A stretch of 6,102 nucleotides of DNA from Acidobacteriota bacterium (GTDB lineage Bacteria > Acidobacteriota > Terriglobia > UBA7540), in assembly GCA_003224665.1 (NCBI GenBank), contig QHZM01000045.1:1-6102 (forward strand), in the 5' to 3' direction. The notes under the pieces were generated by a model. That model did no database searches and was not told the origin of the DNA. It worked only from the letters and a program-made list of their open reading frames with translations. Positions 1 to 5,609 of the stretch are shown piece after piece. How positions within the stretch are numbered: position 1 is the stretch's first letter; the number at the start of each line of letters is the position of its first letter. The translations under genes were made by a program, and so were the position numbers.

Positions 1-68
1 CGGGACTTCAAATCCTGTGGGTCTGCCTCTGGTGGACCGGTCGGTTCGATTCCGACACACTTCCGCCA
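1..68 (+). tRNA. selC: Selenocysteine tRNA (tRNA-Sec, UCA anticodon), 3' part; 5' end outside window
   Basis: This RNA decodes UGA as selenocysteine after being charged with Ser and converted to Sec. The anticodon stem CGGGA/TCCTG (1-5 and 13-17, one G-U pair) encloses the loop CTTCAAA, with anticodon TCA at 8-10. A long variable arm follows (20-27 pairing with 31-38, 3-nt loop). Next come a 5-bp T stem (40-44/52-56) with loop TTCGATT, an 8-nt 3' acceptor strand (57-64), discriminator G65 and an encoded CCA (66-68). The UCA anticodon, long variable arm, 8-nt acceptor strand and 5-bp T stem together are diagnostic of bacterial tRNA-Sec. By comparison with E. coli selC, roughly 27 nt (5' acceptor strand and D arm) lie before the window. 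A serine tRNA with a UGA anticodon is excluded because the loop reads UCA. The gene implies that the genome encodes selA, selB, selD and at least one selenoprotein. Confidence 0.95.
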
Positions 69-91
69 AATTCATCCTCCGGCTGAGGCAG

Positions 92-259
92 ATGGCTCGC
101 AGCCGAAAGCCGAAACCGTTTCGCGCCTCGAAAGAAGTAAAGCGACAGGCCCGCCTGCGCGTCGGCTCACCGCCGCCTGGCCGAGTGCACGAAACCCGCG
201 AACGCAAGCCCCCAAAGCACAAAAAGCGCCGCTTGGAGCAAGAGTCGGACCTGCTCTGA
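92..259 (+). CDS. Small highly basic protein of unknown function (55 aa)
   Basis: Function not recognised. The reading frame is open from base 17, but bases 1-68 are tRNA, so the ATG at 92 is the first sensible start. It has a GAGG at 85-88 only 3 nt before it, which is a poor spacing. The 55-residue product is unusually rich in Lys and Arg (19 of 55), with only six acidic residues. It contains a KPKPFR stretch near the N-terminus, a PPP turn at 27-29 and a KPPKHKKRR cluster at 39-47, and ends in an acidic/Leu tail. No cysteines, membrane segment or signal peptide are seen. Such composition suits a nucleic-acid- or ribosome-associated protein, but that is inference. I have a vague, unverified recollection of similar small basic proteins in Acidobacteriota. 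It could also be a chance ORF in GC-rich DNA. It lies 23 nt after the tRNA on the same strand and could share its transcript. Confidence 0.5.
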   Translation: MARSRKPKPFRASKEVKRQARLRVGSPPPGRVHETRERKPPKHKKRRLEQESDLL

Positions 260-331
260 AGTGGATCTAAACGGACGGGGAGATCGGGGTCGGGCGGCTA
301 TTTTTTGCCTGATCTAGACCTGACGACCAGC

Positions 332-362
332 CCAAAAGGCTTCGACGAAGCCTAACTTTTGG
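332..362 (-). promoter_or_regulatory. SECIS-like hairpin after in-frame UGA of the redoxin gene (may also act as intrinsic terminator)
   Basis: Read on the - strand, the UGA (369-367) is followed by GGGU and then a hairpin. A lower stem CCAAA/UUUGG (362-358 with 336-332) is followed by a 4-nt 5'-side bulge AGUU (357-354). Above it is an upper 7-bp stem AGGCUUC/GAAGCCU (353-347 with 343-337) closed by a GUC loop (346-344). The loop begins 20 nt after the UGA. Bacterial SECIS elements are hairpins placed directly after the Sec UGA, with a small apical loop roughly 16-37 nt downstream and a G in its first two positions, often with a bulged U; this one fits. The other reading is an intrinsic terminator: the upper stem is followed by a short U run (337-334), and as the DNA is nearly symmetrical it could stop convergent transcription from both sides. 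Sequence alone does not decide between the two. Confidence 0.6.
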
Positions 363-861
363 ACCCTCAGCCGGGCTTGTATTCTGGAATTTTTTCGCCG
401 CTCTTGAAAAGTTCTCCCGGTGCGGCCGAAAGGGTCCTCGAAAGCGAGGCTTGAATTCCAAGAAGGTCGGCCTTGCAGAAACCTTCGCCGGAAATTTCTA
501 TGCGGCCGTCCTGGCCGATCAGGAAGACCGTGGGGACGTATTCGAGGCCGTACCCCCGGGACGTCGCGTAGTGGTCCTTATCAATCAGAATAGGAAACGT
601 CACCCCGTACTCTCGCGCGAATTGTTGAGTGTCCCGCTCGCTGTCCTGAGAGACGCCCCAAACCTGGACGTTCTTGCCGCGGAATTGCTGGTGGAGCCTT
701 TCAAGGAACGGGAGAGTGAACTGGCAGGTGGGGCAGGAGACTTTGAAGAATGCGGTAAGAACAGGGCCCTGCGCGAGCGCAGACTTTAATGAGTAGGACT
801 TGCCCTCGGTGTTGGTGAGCTCAATGGGCGGGGCGGTTTTGCCGGTGGTCAGCGTGGGCAT
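352..861 (-). CDS. Thioredoxin-fold redoxin (TlpA/AhpC-TSA type), probable selenoprotein with C-terminal Sec at UGA 367-369
   Basis: A cytoplasmic thiol-disulfide oxidoreductase or peroxidase-like protein of the TlpA/AhpC-TSA redoxin superfamily. From the ATG at 861 it has 164 residues to the UGA, or 169 if the UGA is read as Sec. The redox motif C43-P-T-C46 follows the strand VLTAFFKVS, lacking the Trp usual before CxxC. WGVSQDS (68-74) and the cis-Pro loop V109-P110-T111 are typical of the fold; an extra Cys is C128. There is no signal peptide or membrane helix. The start at 861 is preferred over an in-frame ATG at 903 because GGAGGA lies 6 nt upstream of it and because TlpA-like domains normally begin near here. 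The frame reads PG-UGA-GSKS-UAG, with a SECIS-like hairpin after the UGA and a tRNA-Sec gene nearby. I recall, without verification, Acidobacteriota homologues ending PG-Cys-GSKN, which would put Sec at a Cys position. If UGA is a plain stop, the CDS ends at 367. The fold assignment is firm; Sec insertion is a supported inference. Gene 67 nt downstream of the flavoprotein, probably co-transcribed. Confidence 0.85.
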
Positions 862-867
862 GGACTT

Positions 868-873
868 TCCTCC
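868..873 (-). promoter_or_regulatory. Ribosome binding site deciding the redoxin start
   Basis: The - strand reads GGAGGA here, 6 nt before the ATG at 861. It is the strongest Shine-Dalgarno sequence in the window and argues that the redoxin starts at 861. The longer frame starting at 903 would add a 14-residue N-terminal extension with no homology-based reason to exist. Confidence 0.75.
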
Positions 874-928
874 GAAGAGATTCAGCAATATTTTATCAAA
901 CATGGCGGCGCCTCAGAATTCAAGAAAT

Positions 929-2290
929 TCAGCGCCGAAGTTCCCGGCGCATTTCCTGCGCGGCGATAAGGACCGGGTCCCACACCGTCGAAAAGGGTGG
1001 CGCGTAGCTCAGGTCCAGCTCGGCCACCTGTTCGACGGACATTCGGGCATGAAGGGCCGTGGCGAAAACGTCGATGCGTTTCGAGACGCCTTCCGTTCCC
1101 GCCATTTGCGCGCCGAGCAAGCGTCCCGAGTCGCGGTCGGCTATCAACTTGACGACGATCTCTTTTCCGCCCAGGTAGCGGGCGCGCGCCGGGGCGTGGA
1201 CCGTGGCGGCACACGCCTTGAAGCCGGCCGTTTTCGCTTCAGTAAGGTTCAAGCCTGTCCTGGCGACTTCGAGAGTAAACACCTTGCAAACCGCAGTCCC
1301 CACAATACCCGCAAAGCGAACGCGCCTGCCCGCGGCGTTCTCTCCCGCGACACGTCCCTGCTTGTTGGCCGTGGTCCCGAGCGGAAAGTAAGCCGGCCGG
1401 CCGCTAACCAGGTGAATAGCCTCCGCGCAGTCACCGGCCGCGAAAACACCTGCTTGACTCGATTCCATGTATTCGTTGACGGCAACGGCGCCAGTCTCTC
1501 CGATTTGGATCTCCGCTTGTTCGGCGAGGCCGACGCGCGGGCGAACTCCCGTGGCCAGGATAACGCAGTCCGTCTCGGCTTCGCCGTTCTCCCACGCCAG
1601 TTTCCGCACCCGTCCCTGGGGGTCGCCGAGCAGCGCTTTGACCGGCGACCCCTTTACGACCCGGACGCCGTGGCTGACGAGTTCTTTTTCGATGAGAGCG
1701 GCGATGTCTTCGTCAACCGCTTCGAACAATCCCGCCGACCGCTCGAGCAGGATGACGTCGGGGCCCAAGCCTTTGAGAGCATCGGCCATCTCGAGGCCGA
1801 TATAACCGCCGCCTATGATCGCCATGGTCCGCGGTCGTTCGGAATCGAGGTAGCCCTTTAGAGAGACCGTGGACTCGAGGTCGTTGACGTGAAAGACCCC
1901 TTTGAGGTCGAGACCCGGGATCCGAGGGCGTGACGGCTCAGCCCCTGTCGCCAAGACGAGCCGGTCATAGTGGATGTCCTTCGTTTCGCCGCCTCCGGTG
2001 GGGACCGCCTTGATCAACCTTCGAGCGACCGACAATTCCGTGACTTCGTGGTTCGTAAAAACCTGAATATTCCGGCGGGTGCGGAAAAACTCAGCTGAGT
2101 AAACGCGCAGCGAGTCCGCTTCGCTTACGAGGCCGGCCACGTAGTGCGGCAGACCGCAGGCGGAGTAGGAGATGTCGGGACCCTTCTCGTAAACGAGGAT
2201 TTCGAGATGAGGATTGACGCGACGCGCCCGGCTTGCCGCGCTCAAGCCGGCGGCTACTCCGCCAACAACCACGAGTCGCTCAGAGACCAT
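929..2290 (-). CDS. FAD/NAD(P)H-dependent disulfide oxidoreductase, CoA-disulfide reductase / NADH oxidase (Nox) type
   Basis: A flavoprotein that moves electrons from NAD(P)H through FAD to a single active-site cysteine; family substrates include CoA disulfide, CoA persulfide/polysulfide and O2. Residues, numbered from the ATG at 2290 (453 aa): FAD-binding GGVAAG at 10-15; lone redox Cys45 in SYSACGLPHY, the family signature that replaces the CxxxxC of lipoamide-type reductases; LATGA at 113-117; NAD(P)-binding GGGYIG at 160-165; Glu183 ending the following strand, which tends to favour NADH; second FAD motif VFAAGD at 282-287; and a C-terminal dimerisation domain with YAPPFS (429-434) and DPV, whose Tyr is catalytic in CoA-disulfide reductases. 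There is no C-terminal rhodanese domain, so it is the short form. A GTG at 2299 is an alternative start adding three residues; neither start has a clear Shine-Dalgarno. The stop is UGA with a second in-frame UGA two codons later and no hairpin, so it is a true stop. The next gene, 67 nt on, is the redoxin, a plausible electron acceptor. Confidence 0.92.
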   Translation of the reverse strand: MVSERLVVVGGVAAGLSAASRARRVNPHLEILVYEKGPDISYSACGLPHYVAGLVSEADSLRVYSAEFFRTRRNIQVFTNHEVTELSVARRLIKAVPTGGGETKDIHYDRLVLATGAEPSRPRIPGLDLKGVFHVNDLESTVSLKGYLDSERPRTMAIIGGGYIGLEMADALKGLGPDVILLERSAGLFEAVDEDIAALIEKELVSHGVRVVKGSPVKALLGDPQGRVRKLAWENGEAETDCVILATGVRPRVGLAEQAEIQIGETGAVAVNEYMESSQAGVFAAGDCAEAIHLVSGRPAYFPLGTTANKQGRVAGENAAGRRVRFAGIVGTAVCKVFTLEVARTGLNLTEAKTAGFKACAATVHAPARARYLGGKEIVVKLIADRDSGRLLGAQMAGTEGVSKRIDVFATALHARMSVEQVAELDLSYAPPFSTVWDPVLIAAQEMRRELRR

Positions 2291-2352
2291 CGAGGCCACG
2301 CTTGAAAGAAAAAACTATTCGGCCGTTGGGTCCAGTTCCCACAGGCCGACGC

Positions 2353-2380
2353 ATTCTATCGAAAATCATTCTATTGCCAA
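2353..2380 (-). promoter_or_regulatory. Sigma70-type promoter for the flavoprotein-redoxin operon
   Basis: On the - strand, TTGGCA (2380-2375) and TAGAAT (2358-2353) are separated by 16 bp, each matching consensus at five of six positions. Transcription would start near 2346, giving a leader of about 50 nt. The region also carries an 8-bp direct repeat (CATTCTAT on the + strand at 2352-2359 and 2367-2374, 15-bp period) overlapping the -10 and spacer, and is flanked by GCATT (2351-2355) and AATGC (2381-2385). Either could be a regulator site. The rest of the gap between 2300 and 2551 shows no convincing gene or terminator. Confidence 0.6.
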
Positions 2381-2551
2381 AATGCAATGGGTTGGGTGGA
2401 AGCGGCTGTTCGGGGCCGTTAACCCTAGACGCATGCTCTTTGGCTCCGCGACGGCGGCGCACGGTCAATCCCTGTAATGGGCAATGCCATACTTCAGGAT
2501 CTTATCGGCTGGAATGAGCGCGCTGGTGGACCTGTATGCCGCGGAGGAGGG

Positions 2552-3808
2552 CTAGTGGATGTGCCGGACTTTCTTTTGCATGTAGTCCATCAGCAGGTAT
2601 TGCCCGAGAGTGTAGGGCGTGGTGAAATAGGCTTTGCCGCGGCAGAGCTCCGTCACTTTTTGGACGAAGTTCACGAGGCCGTAGTCCGAGGCGAGCATGA
2701 AGGTGTTGATCAAAATCCCGTTGCGACGGCAGCGCGCGACTTCGTGGAGGGTTTCAGAAACCACGAGCGGATCGAGCCCGAAAGCGTTCTTATAGATCCG
2801 GCCGTCATCGAGCGTGAGGGCTGAAGGTTTACCGTCCGTGATCATGATGACCTGGCGCATGTCTTTTCTCTGCCGGGAGAGGATCCGCTGGGCCAGCCGC
2901 AGCCCCTCGCGCGTATTCGTGTAGTAGGGCCCGACCCGGGCCCGAGCGAGTTCCGGAAGCGGGATCTCCTCGGCGGAATCGTGGAACAGAACGAGGTGCA
3001 GCGAATCGCCGGGATACTGCGTCCGGATCAGGTGGGTGAGGGCGAGCGCGACTTTTTTGGCCGGTGTGAAGCGGTCCTCGCCATAAAGGATCATGCTGTG
3101 GCTGCAATCGAGCATCAACACGGTGGCGCAGGAGCTTTGGTACTCGCACTGCCGGACCTGGAGGTCCGCGTAGTCGAGTTCGAGCGGCACTTTGAGGCCG
3201 TGACGCTGGACGGCTGAAAGCAGCGTGGCGTTGACGTCCAGGTTGAGCGTGTCGCCGAACTCGTAACGCCGGCTGGCTCCGTGCGATTCGATTCCGGTGG
3301 CGAGTTCTCGCGTGTCGTGACGGCCAAAGCTCGACTTTCCGAGCGAGGCGAGCAAATCTTTGAGAGTCTTGAAGCCGAGGAAATCGAGCGCCTTGTCCGT
3401 AATCTCGAATTTTGCCCGGCCCTCATCCCCGTGCATCGCGCCCGGCCGGGGTTCCGCCAGTTGTCCCTGCTGCGGATTCGGCCGCTGGATGGTAATGTAG
3501 CCTTCTTCCGCGAGTCTTTCGAGCAGTTTGTCGATCAGGTTGCGGAGTTCTGAGTCCTGGTAGTTTTCGGCGTTCTTCAGCAGTTCCTGGAGCAATTCCT
3601 CCGGGATCATGCCCTGCTCGCGCATCGCCTCGAGAAGCGCTTGGTGGAGTTGTTCGAGCGTTCGCTCGGGGTCCATCTCGTAAAAGTTGTAGTACTGGTT
3701 GTAGAAGCCGCTGTCGAGGAGAAAGTTCTGGAGGAGCTGGAGCAAGTCCTCGGCGCTCAGGCCTTCGAGTGGGTCGGCTACATATTTAGAGTATTTGACA
3801 AACTTCAT
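2552..3808 (-). CDS. VWA domain protein, partner of the upstream AAA+ ATPase
   Basis: A 418-residue soluble protein without signal peptide or membrane helix. Residues 1-130 are helical and rich in Glu, Leu and Gln (AEDLLQLLQNFLL, EELLQELLKN), and 131-215 form a linker. The von Willebrand factor A domain spans about 226-400 with a complete metal-ion-dependent adhesion site: D234-C-S236-H-S238 (DxSxS), T297/T299 in YYTNTREG, and D325 in MITDGKPS. In the MoxR/VWA and magnesium-chelatase I/D families, such a protein binds the ATPase hexamer and couples ATP hydrolysis to remodelling or metal insertion in a client (compare RavA-ViaA, CbbQ-CbbO, NorQ-NorD, BchI-BchD). Here it follows the ATPase gene on the same strand with 159 nt between, so the two likely form an operon. 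The start is the ATG giving MKFVKYSKY; AGG lies only 1 nt before it, so the ribosome binding site is weak. The client is unknown; no chlorophyll, Rubisco or denitrification gene is nearby. Confidence 0.9.
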   Translation of the reverse strand: MKFVKYSKYVADPLEGLSAEDLLQLLQNFLLDSGFYNQYYNFYEMDPERTLEQLHQALLEAMREQGMIPEELLQELLKNAENYQDSELRNLIDKLLERLAEEGYITIQRPNPQQGQLAEPRPGAMHGDEGRAKFEITDKALDFLGFKTLKDLLASLGKSSFGRHDTRELATGIESHGASRRYEFGDTLNLDVNATLLSAVQRHGLKVPLELDYADLQVRQCEYQSSCATVLMLDCSHSMILYGEDRFTPAKKVALALTHLIRTQYPGDSLHLVLFHDSAEEIPLPELARARVGPYYTNTREGLRLAQRILSRQRKDMRQVIMITDGKPSALTLDDGRIYKNAFGLDPLVVSETLHEVARCRRNGILINTFMLASDYGLVNFVQKVTELCRGKAYFTTPYTLGQYLLMDYMQKKVRHIH

Positions 3809-3967
3809 GCCTGACCGTAATCAGCCCGCGCGGGGACATTGTTCGTCCTTGCGTTATCCCCAGGCGCGAATCGAGACAAACTCCAGGGGATCAGCTCTGG
3901 TATTCGAGCGTACAAACTTCCCACGCTTTCCTGCGCGCGCCGACCGCCCGCGGCGCGACTCCATGCT

Positions 3968-5443
3968 TTAATTCAAAGGCCGCCGGCGCGGACCCAGCGG
4001 AGTGGGCTCTTCCGTCGTGCTTTCCGAGCGGGCGGCCTTGGCGTGCTCGGCATGGAAACCGAGTTCTTCGTTCCGGCTGATCTTCTTCAGGGCATAAAGT
4101 CCTTCGAGGATAAATTCCGCTCCTGAGACGAGCAGGGCCGGTTCGTCCTTCGCTTTCATGCCCAGCGACTGGGTCTTTTCAAGGAGCCCCTGGATCTTTT
4201 TGAACTGAGCGTAAAGATGCTCGGTGGAGGCGTCGGCGGGATACTTCAGGGCCCCACCCAGCTCGAACCACTGAACGATCGGGTGAAGAGGGACGTTGTC
4301 GAAGTATTTCTTGAAGGTTCTTGCGCTCGCCTGCCGAATGATGTCCCGGGCGACGTTTTCCGCTCCTCGCATTTCTCCCTCGTATTCGAGCTCGAATTTC
4401 CCGGTGAGGGAAGGCAAGGCCGAATAGATATCGGAGGGACGAGGAACGATCTTCTGCTCGCGGTTCTTGAGGGCGCGCCGTTCGGCGTTGGACACGACGT
4501 TCTCCAGGCAGGTGATGGGCACGCGCTGGCTGACGCCGCTGCGCTTGTCCACCTTCTTTTCCTGGCGGGCCTCGAAGGCGATGCTCTCAATCACCTCGCG
4601 CACGAAGGCGGGGATGATCAGGTTCCCGCTCCCGTCGCGCCCGGTCCAGGCCTCCTGGGCCGTGATGGCCATGGCGTGCTCCAGGGTGGCGGGGTAATGA
4701 GTGCGGACCTCCGAGCCGATGCGGTCTTTGAGCGGCGTAATGATCTTGCCGCGCGCCGTGTAGTCTTCCGGGTTCGCCGTGAAAACAAGCTCGACGTCGA
4801 GTGGAAGGCGGACGGGATAGCCTTTGATCTGGACATCGCCCTCCTGCATGATGTTGAAGAGCCCCACCTGAATTTTGCCCGCAAGGTCAGGGAGCTCATT
4901 GATCGCGAAGATGCCGCGGTTGGCGCGAGGGAGCAGCCCGTAGTGAATCGTCAGTTCGCTCGAGAGCGCATGGCCGCCGCGCGCCGCCTTGATCGGGTCG
5001 AGGTCCCCGATGATGTCGGCAATGGTGACGTCCGGCGTGGCGAGTTTTTCGACAAAGCGTGACTCCCGCCCGAGGTAGTCAATCGGCGTAGCATCGCCGC
5101 ACTTCTGAATCAGCTCGTGGCAATGGCGGCAGATGGGTCTCAGCGGGTCGTCGTTGATCTCGCAACCGGCGACGAACGGGATTACCTCATCCAGTAAGGA
5201 GACCAGAGAGCGAAGAATCCGGCTTTTGGCCTGGCCGCGCAGGCCGAGCAGGATGAAATGATGGCGCGAGAGGATGGCATTCGAGATTTGCGGGATGACC
5301 GAGTCCTCGAAGCCGATGATGCCTGGGAAAATATTTTCGCCCGAGGAGACCATCCGGATGAGATTCGAGCGCATCTCGTCCTTCACGCTCACGCTGCGGT
5401 AATTCGCTTTCTTCAGTTCACCAAGCGTCCTTGGTCTTTCCAT
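3968..5443 (-). CDS. AAA+ ATPase, magnesium-chelatase ChlI/MoxR-like
   Basis: A 491-residue cytoplasmic ATPase expected to form a ring and drive remodelling with its VWA partner. N-terminal helical region 1-45. Walker A is GLRGQAKS (67-74), with Ala where the P-loop usually has its third Gly. A Cys-rich insert has C94, C105-R-H-C108 and C115. Walker B is GIFAINELPDL (177-187), with Asn182-Glu183 instead of Asp-Glu. Sensor 1 is FTANPEDYTARGK (221-233, N224) and the arginine-finger segment LKDRIGSEV lies at 238-246. A helical lid follows, including TGKFELEYEGE (347-357), and a disordered, charged C-terminus (about 466-491). The NEL variant of Walker B and the GKIITPLKDRIGSE block fit a ChlI-like subfamily sometimes mis-named magnesium chelatase or sigma54-interacting regulator; no DNA-binding domain is seen. 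The ATG at 5443 has GGGGG 4 nt upstream and a good promoter 24 nt before it. It leads the AAA+/VWA operon. Confidence 0.92.
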   Translation of the reverse strand: MERPRTLGELKKANYRSVSVKDEMRSNLIRMVSSGENIFPGIIGFEDSVIPQISNAILSRHHFILLGLRGQAKSRILRSLVSLLDEVIPFVAGCEINDDPLRPICRHCHELIQKCGDATPIDYLGRESRFVEKLATPDVTIADIIGDLDPIKAARGGHALSSELTIHYGLLPRANRGIFAINELPDLAGKIQVGLFNIMQEGDVQIKGYPVRLPLDVELVFTANPEDYTARGKIITPLKDRIGSEVRTHYPATLEHAMAITAQEAWTGRDGSGNLIIPAFVREVIESIAFEARQEKKVDKRSGVSQRVPITCLENVVSNAERRALKNREQKIVPRPSDIYSALPSLTGKFELEYEGEMRGAENVARDIIRQASARTFKKYFDNVPLHPIVQWFELGGALKYPADASTEHLYAQFKKIQGLLEKTQSLGMKAKDEPALLVSGAEFILEGLYALKKISRNEELGFHAEHAKAARSESTTEEPTPLGPRRRPLN

Positions 5444-5466
5444 TTTTCCCCCAAACTATCCGGTTC

Positions 5467-5495
5467 ATTATAGGCGACTCCGCCGCTGAACTCAA
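5467..5495 (-). promoter_or_regulatory. Sigma70-type promoter for the AAA+/VWA operon
   Basis: On the - strand, TTGAGT (5495-5490) and a perfect TATAAT (5472-5467) are separated by 17 bp. Transcription would start near 5460, leaving a short leader of about 17 nt containing the G-rich ribosome binding site GGGGG (5452-5448). A dedicated promoter means the ATPase and VWA genes need not depend on read-through from the LON-domain gene. Confidence 0.7.
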
Positions 5496-5572
5496 AGAAC
5501 GATTCTCAGGCGTCGTGGATTCCTGCGTGAAAATTGATGGGGAACTTGTGGAATTCGTCGCCCGTGAAGGTC

Positions 5573-5609
5573 GTCCCCCGTCCCACGGAATTTTTCCGGT
5601 GGGAGGGAC
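5573..5609 (-). terminator. Strong hairpin at the end of the LON-domain gene, probable transcript end
   Basis: A nested inverted repeat on the + strand reads GTCCC (5573-5577), TCCCAC (5581-5586), GGAA (5587-5590), loop TTT, TTCC (5594-5597), one bulged G, GTGGGA (5599-5604), GGGAC (5605-5609). It makes a 10-bp inner stem with one bulge plus a 5-bp outer stem, and it touches the UAG stop of the LON-domain gene. No U-run follows on either strand, so it is not a textbook intrinsic terminator. It may instead protect the mRNA 3' end or act with Rho. Confidence 0.45.

Noticed and set aside
280..320. T6 run at 301-306 with AGATC/GATCT flanks as a + strand terminator
   Set aside because: The bases before the T-run are almost all G with no pairing partner, and the AGATC/GATCT arms are 25 nt apart and enclose the T-run rather than precede it.
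929..931. UGA at the end of the flavoprotein as a second Sec codon
   Set aside because: Another in-frame UGA follows after two codons (920-922) and there is no hairpin at the right distance, so this is an ordinary stop.
800..1861. 353-residue open frame on the + strand
   Set aside because: It lies antisense to the flavoprotein, whose domain motifs are complete. The + frame has no recognisable motif and is a by-product of GC-rich codon use.
2477..2824. 115-residue + strand frame reaching into the intergenic gap
   Set aside because: Most of it is antisense to the C-terminal end of the VWA gene, with no motif or ribosome binding site.
3286..3298. Copy of the tRNA-Sec T-loop sequence TTCGATTCCG inside the VWA gene, as a possible attachment-site repeat
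   Set aside because: Only 10 bases match, inside an intact coding region, with no integrase or mobile gene nearby; it is expected by chance.
3809..3967. GC-rich palindromic gap between the ATPase and VWA genes as a separate promoter or terminator
   Set aside because: Only poor promoter-like pairs (TTGTCT, 15 bp, GATAAC) and short palindromes such as CCCGCGCGGG are seen, with no U-run. Co-transcription is the simpler reading.
4217..5062. 281-residue open frame on the + strand
   Set aside because: It is antisense to the AAA+ ATPase and shows no domain; the - strand gene has Walker A, Walker B, sensor and Arg-finger motifs throughout.
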